64,000 bases of DNA. It comes from Synechococcus sp. RCC307 (GTDB lineage: Bacteria; Cyanobacteriota; Cyanobacteriia; PCC-6307; Cyanobiaceae). Position 1 is the first letter of the stretch; every line of letters starts with the position of its first letter. The position numbers and the translations under genes are program-made. Below, in pieces: positions 63,062 through 64,000 of the stretch. Where the stretch lies: contig CT978603.1 in the NCBI GenBank assembly GCA_000063525.1, positions 1,235,105-1,299,104 of the forward strand, written 5' to 3'. The notes beneath the pieces were generated by a model. It was given only the letters and a program-made list of their open reading frames with translations, did no database searches and was not told the origin of the DNA.

Positions 63062-63606
63062 CAGCACTGCCCCAGCTCAAGCCCCCGGCCATCAGCGACA
63101 ACACCGCTGGTGAGCTGGTGGTGAGCTGGGAGCAATACCACCGGCTGATCGAGCACCTGGCGCTGCAACTGCATCAAGCCGCAGCGGATTTTGATCAGAT
63201 CGTGGCCCTCTCCCGCGGCGGTTTGCGGGTGGGTGATCTGCTCTCCCGTCTGTTCGATCGGCCCTTGGTGGTGATGGCGGCCAGCAGCTACAGCGGCGAT
63301 GGCGATCGCATTCAGGGCCAACTGAAGCTCGGCCATCAACTGGCCCACACCTGCGACCAGCTAGGGCCTCGGCTGCTGCTGGTGGACGACTTGGTGGATA
63401 GCGGCACCACCTTGGTGGAGGCCAGCGCCTGGCTCAACACAGAAGTGAGGCCATCCCAACTGCTCACGGGGGTGCTGTGGCTCAAAGGCGGCAGCAGCTT
63501 TCAACCAGATTTCTGGGCCATGCATCTACCCGAAAACCCCTGGATCGTGCAGCCATTTGAGCGCTGGGAGCTGCTGCACCCCGGCGAACTCGAACCCATG
63601 AGCTAA
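63058..63606 (+). CDS. Phosphoribosyltransferase family protein
   Basis: The 182-residue product has the type I PRTase loop [17 protein letters not shown] and an N-terminal [21 protein letters not shown]. It resembles xanthine-guanine phosphoribosyltransferase-like proteins used in purine salvage, though the substrate is not certain. It starts inside the UDG stop (ATGA). ispG follows after 40 bases. Confidence 0.9.
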   Translation: MTALPQLKPPAISDNTAGELVVSWEQYHRLIEHLALQLHQAAADFDQIVALSRGGLRVGDLLSRLFDRPLVVMAASSYSGDGDRIQGQLKLGHQLAHTCDQLGPRLLLVDDLVDSGTTLVEASAWLNTEVRPSQLLTGVLWLKGGSSFQPDFWAMHLPENPWIVQPFERWELLHPGELEPMS

Positions 63607-63646
63607 TGGTCTATGCCATGGTTTTGCGCAGACCTTGGCCCGCTCC

Positions 63647-64000
63647 ATGACCGGCACCCTGGCCCCCACCACCTTGAGCGACACCGATTGGAGCCAGGAT
63701 CCGCGCTTTGACACGGTGATTCACCGGCGCAAAACCCGCAGTGTGCGGGTGGGCGACATCTGGATCGGCAGTGAGCACCCGGTGGTGGTGCAATCGATGA
63801 TCAACGAGGACACCCTCGATGTGGAGGGGGCCACCGCCGGCATCCTGCGGCTGCATCAAGCAGGCTGCGAAATCGTTCGGCTTACGGTGCCGAGCCTCGC
63901 CCACGCCAAGGCCGTCGGTGAGATCCGTCAGCGCCTCGAAGCCGCTGGGGCGAGCGTGCCGTTGGTGGCCGATGTGCACCACAACGGCATGAAGATCGCC
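63647..64000 (+). CDS. ispG: 4-hydroxy-3-methylbut-2-enyl diphosphate synthase (3' truncated)
   Basis: The first 118 residues of IspG (GcpE) are visible; the gene runs off the window. Recognisable is the N-terminal stretch [35 protein letters not shown], then [14 protein letters not shown] and [10 protein letters not shown], matching the TIM-barrel that forms HMBPP in the MEP pathway. The [4Fe-4S] cysteines are beyond the end. Together with dxs at 1.8-3.7 kb, two pathway steps are in the window. Confidence 0.95.
   Translation, partial: MTGTLAPTTLSDTDWSQDPRFDTVIHRRKTRSVRVGDIWIGSEHPVVVQSMINEDTLDVEGATAGILRLHQAGCEIVRLTVPSLAHAKAVGEIRQRLEAAGASVPLVADVHHNGMKIA

Noticed and set aside
1-64000. CRISPR arrays, insertion sequences, rRNA operons or prophage
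   Set aside because: I saw no regularly spaced repeats, transposase genes, rRNA sequence or phage structural genes on reading through the window.

Overview
The window is about 60% G+C and gene-dense, from a picocyanobacterium of the Synechococcus/Cyanobium lineage. Evidence for this: photosystem I psaK, two psbA (D1) genes, cytochrome b6f petN, Psb29/Thf1, a Psb32-like TPM protein, a phycobilisome linker-domain protein, the VTE6-like DUF92 protein, and several families restricted to cyanobacteria and plastids (DUF3593, DUF3531, TIGR04168). The G+C, compact spacing and KatG suggest a high-GC marine or euryhaline lineage rather than Prochlorococcus. That placement is inference. I found no rRNA, tRNA, CRISPR array, prophage or insertion sequence.

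Layout. 1-8.7 kb: DUF3593-psaK, an FAD reductase behind dxs, ilvA, scpB, a linker-domain protein with a hydrophobic C-terminus, YggT and small proteins, mazG-like. 8.8-18 kb: pyruvate kinase, MacB-type permease, Nudix, then ftsH, a small protein, clpP, psb29 and clpS, with petN heading a three-gene operon. 18-21.3 kb: an accessory-looking stretch of small or secreted hypotheticals, ending in about 740 bases without a confident gene. 21.3-30.7 kb: purK, an orphan sugar permease, aroB, an ArsM-like methyltransferase, DoxX, a tautomerase, MidA-like, a TPM protein, a lambda-lysozyme-like enzyme, a glycosyltransferase-like protein. 30.7-37.7 kb: a serine recombinase with a small partner and inverted repeats, a phosphoesterase, nadA coupled to a ligase-associated exonuclease that lacks a normal start codon, then a degenerate-receiver LuxR regulator divergent from katG across a perfect palindrome. 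37.7-48.6 kb: an RND efflux operon with an enlarged pump and a small membrane protein, a cation/proton antiporter, a lipase-like hydrolase, tandem psbA genes, a DUF697 protein. 48.6-57.7 kb: trpS, a second lambda-lysozyme-like protein, hslO, rsmE, a degenerate tyrosine recombinase, DUF92, a group-3 sigma factor. 57.7-64 kb: a PhnCDE-like ABC operon with a fused double permease, an aminotransferase, then VOC, type-4 UDG, phosphoribosyltransferase and the start of ispG.

How the genes work together. Several serve photosynthesis and repair of photosystem II: the two D1 isoforms, FtsH, Psb29, the Psb32-like protein and ClpP/ClpS for proteolysis, KatG for peroxide, PsaK and PetN as small complex subunits. 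Both dxs and ispG of the MEP isoprenoid pathway are present at opposite ends. Overlapping stop/start codons show many small operons. The most unusual points are the CTG-start candidate of the exonuclease, the palindrome between the pseudo-receiver regulator and katG, the RND pump with an extra hydrophobic insertion and small partner, the membrane-anchored linker, and an uncharacterised 44-residue membrane protein in the petN operon.
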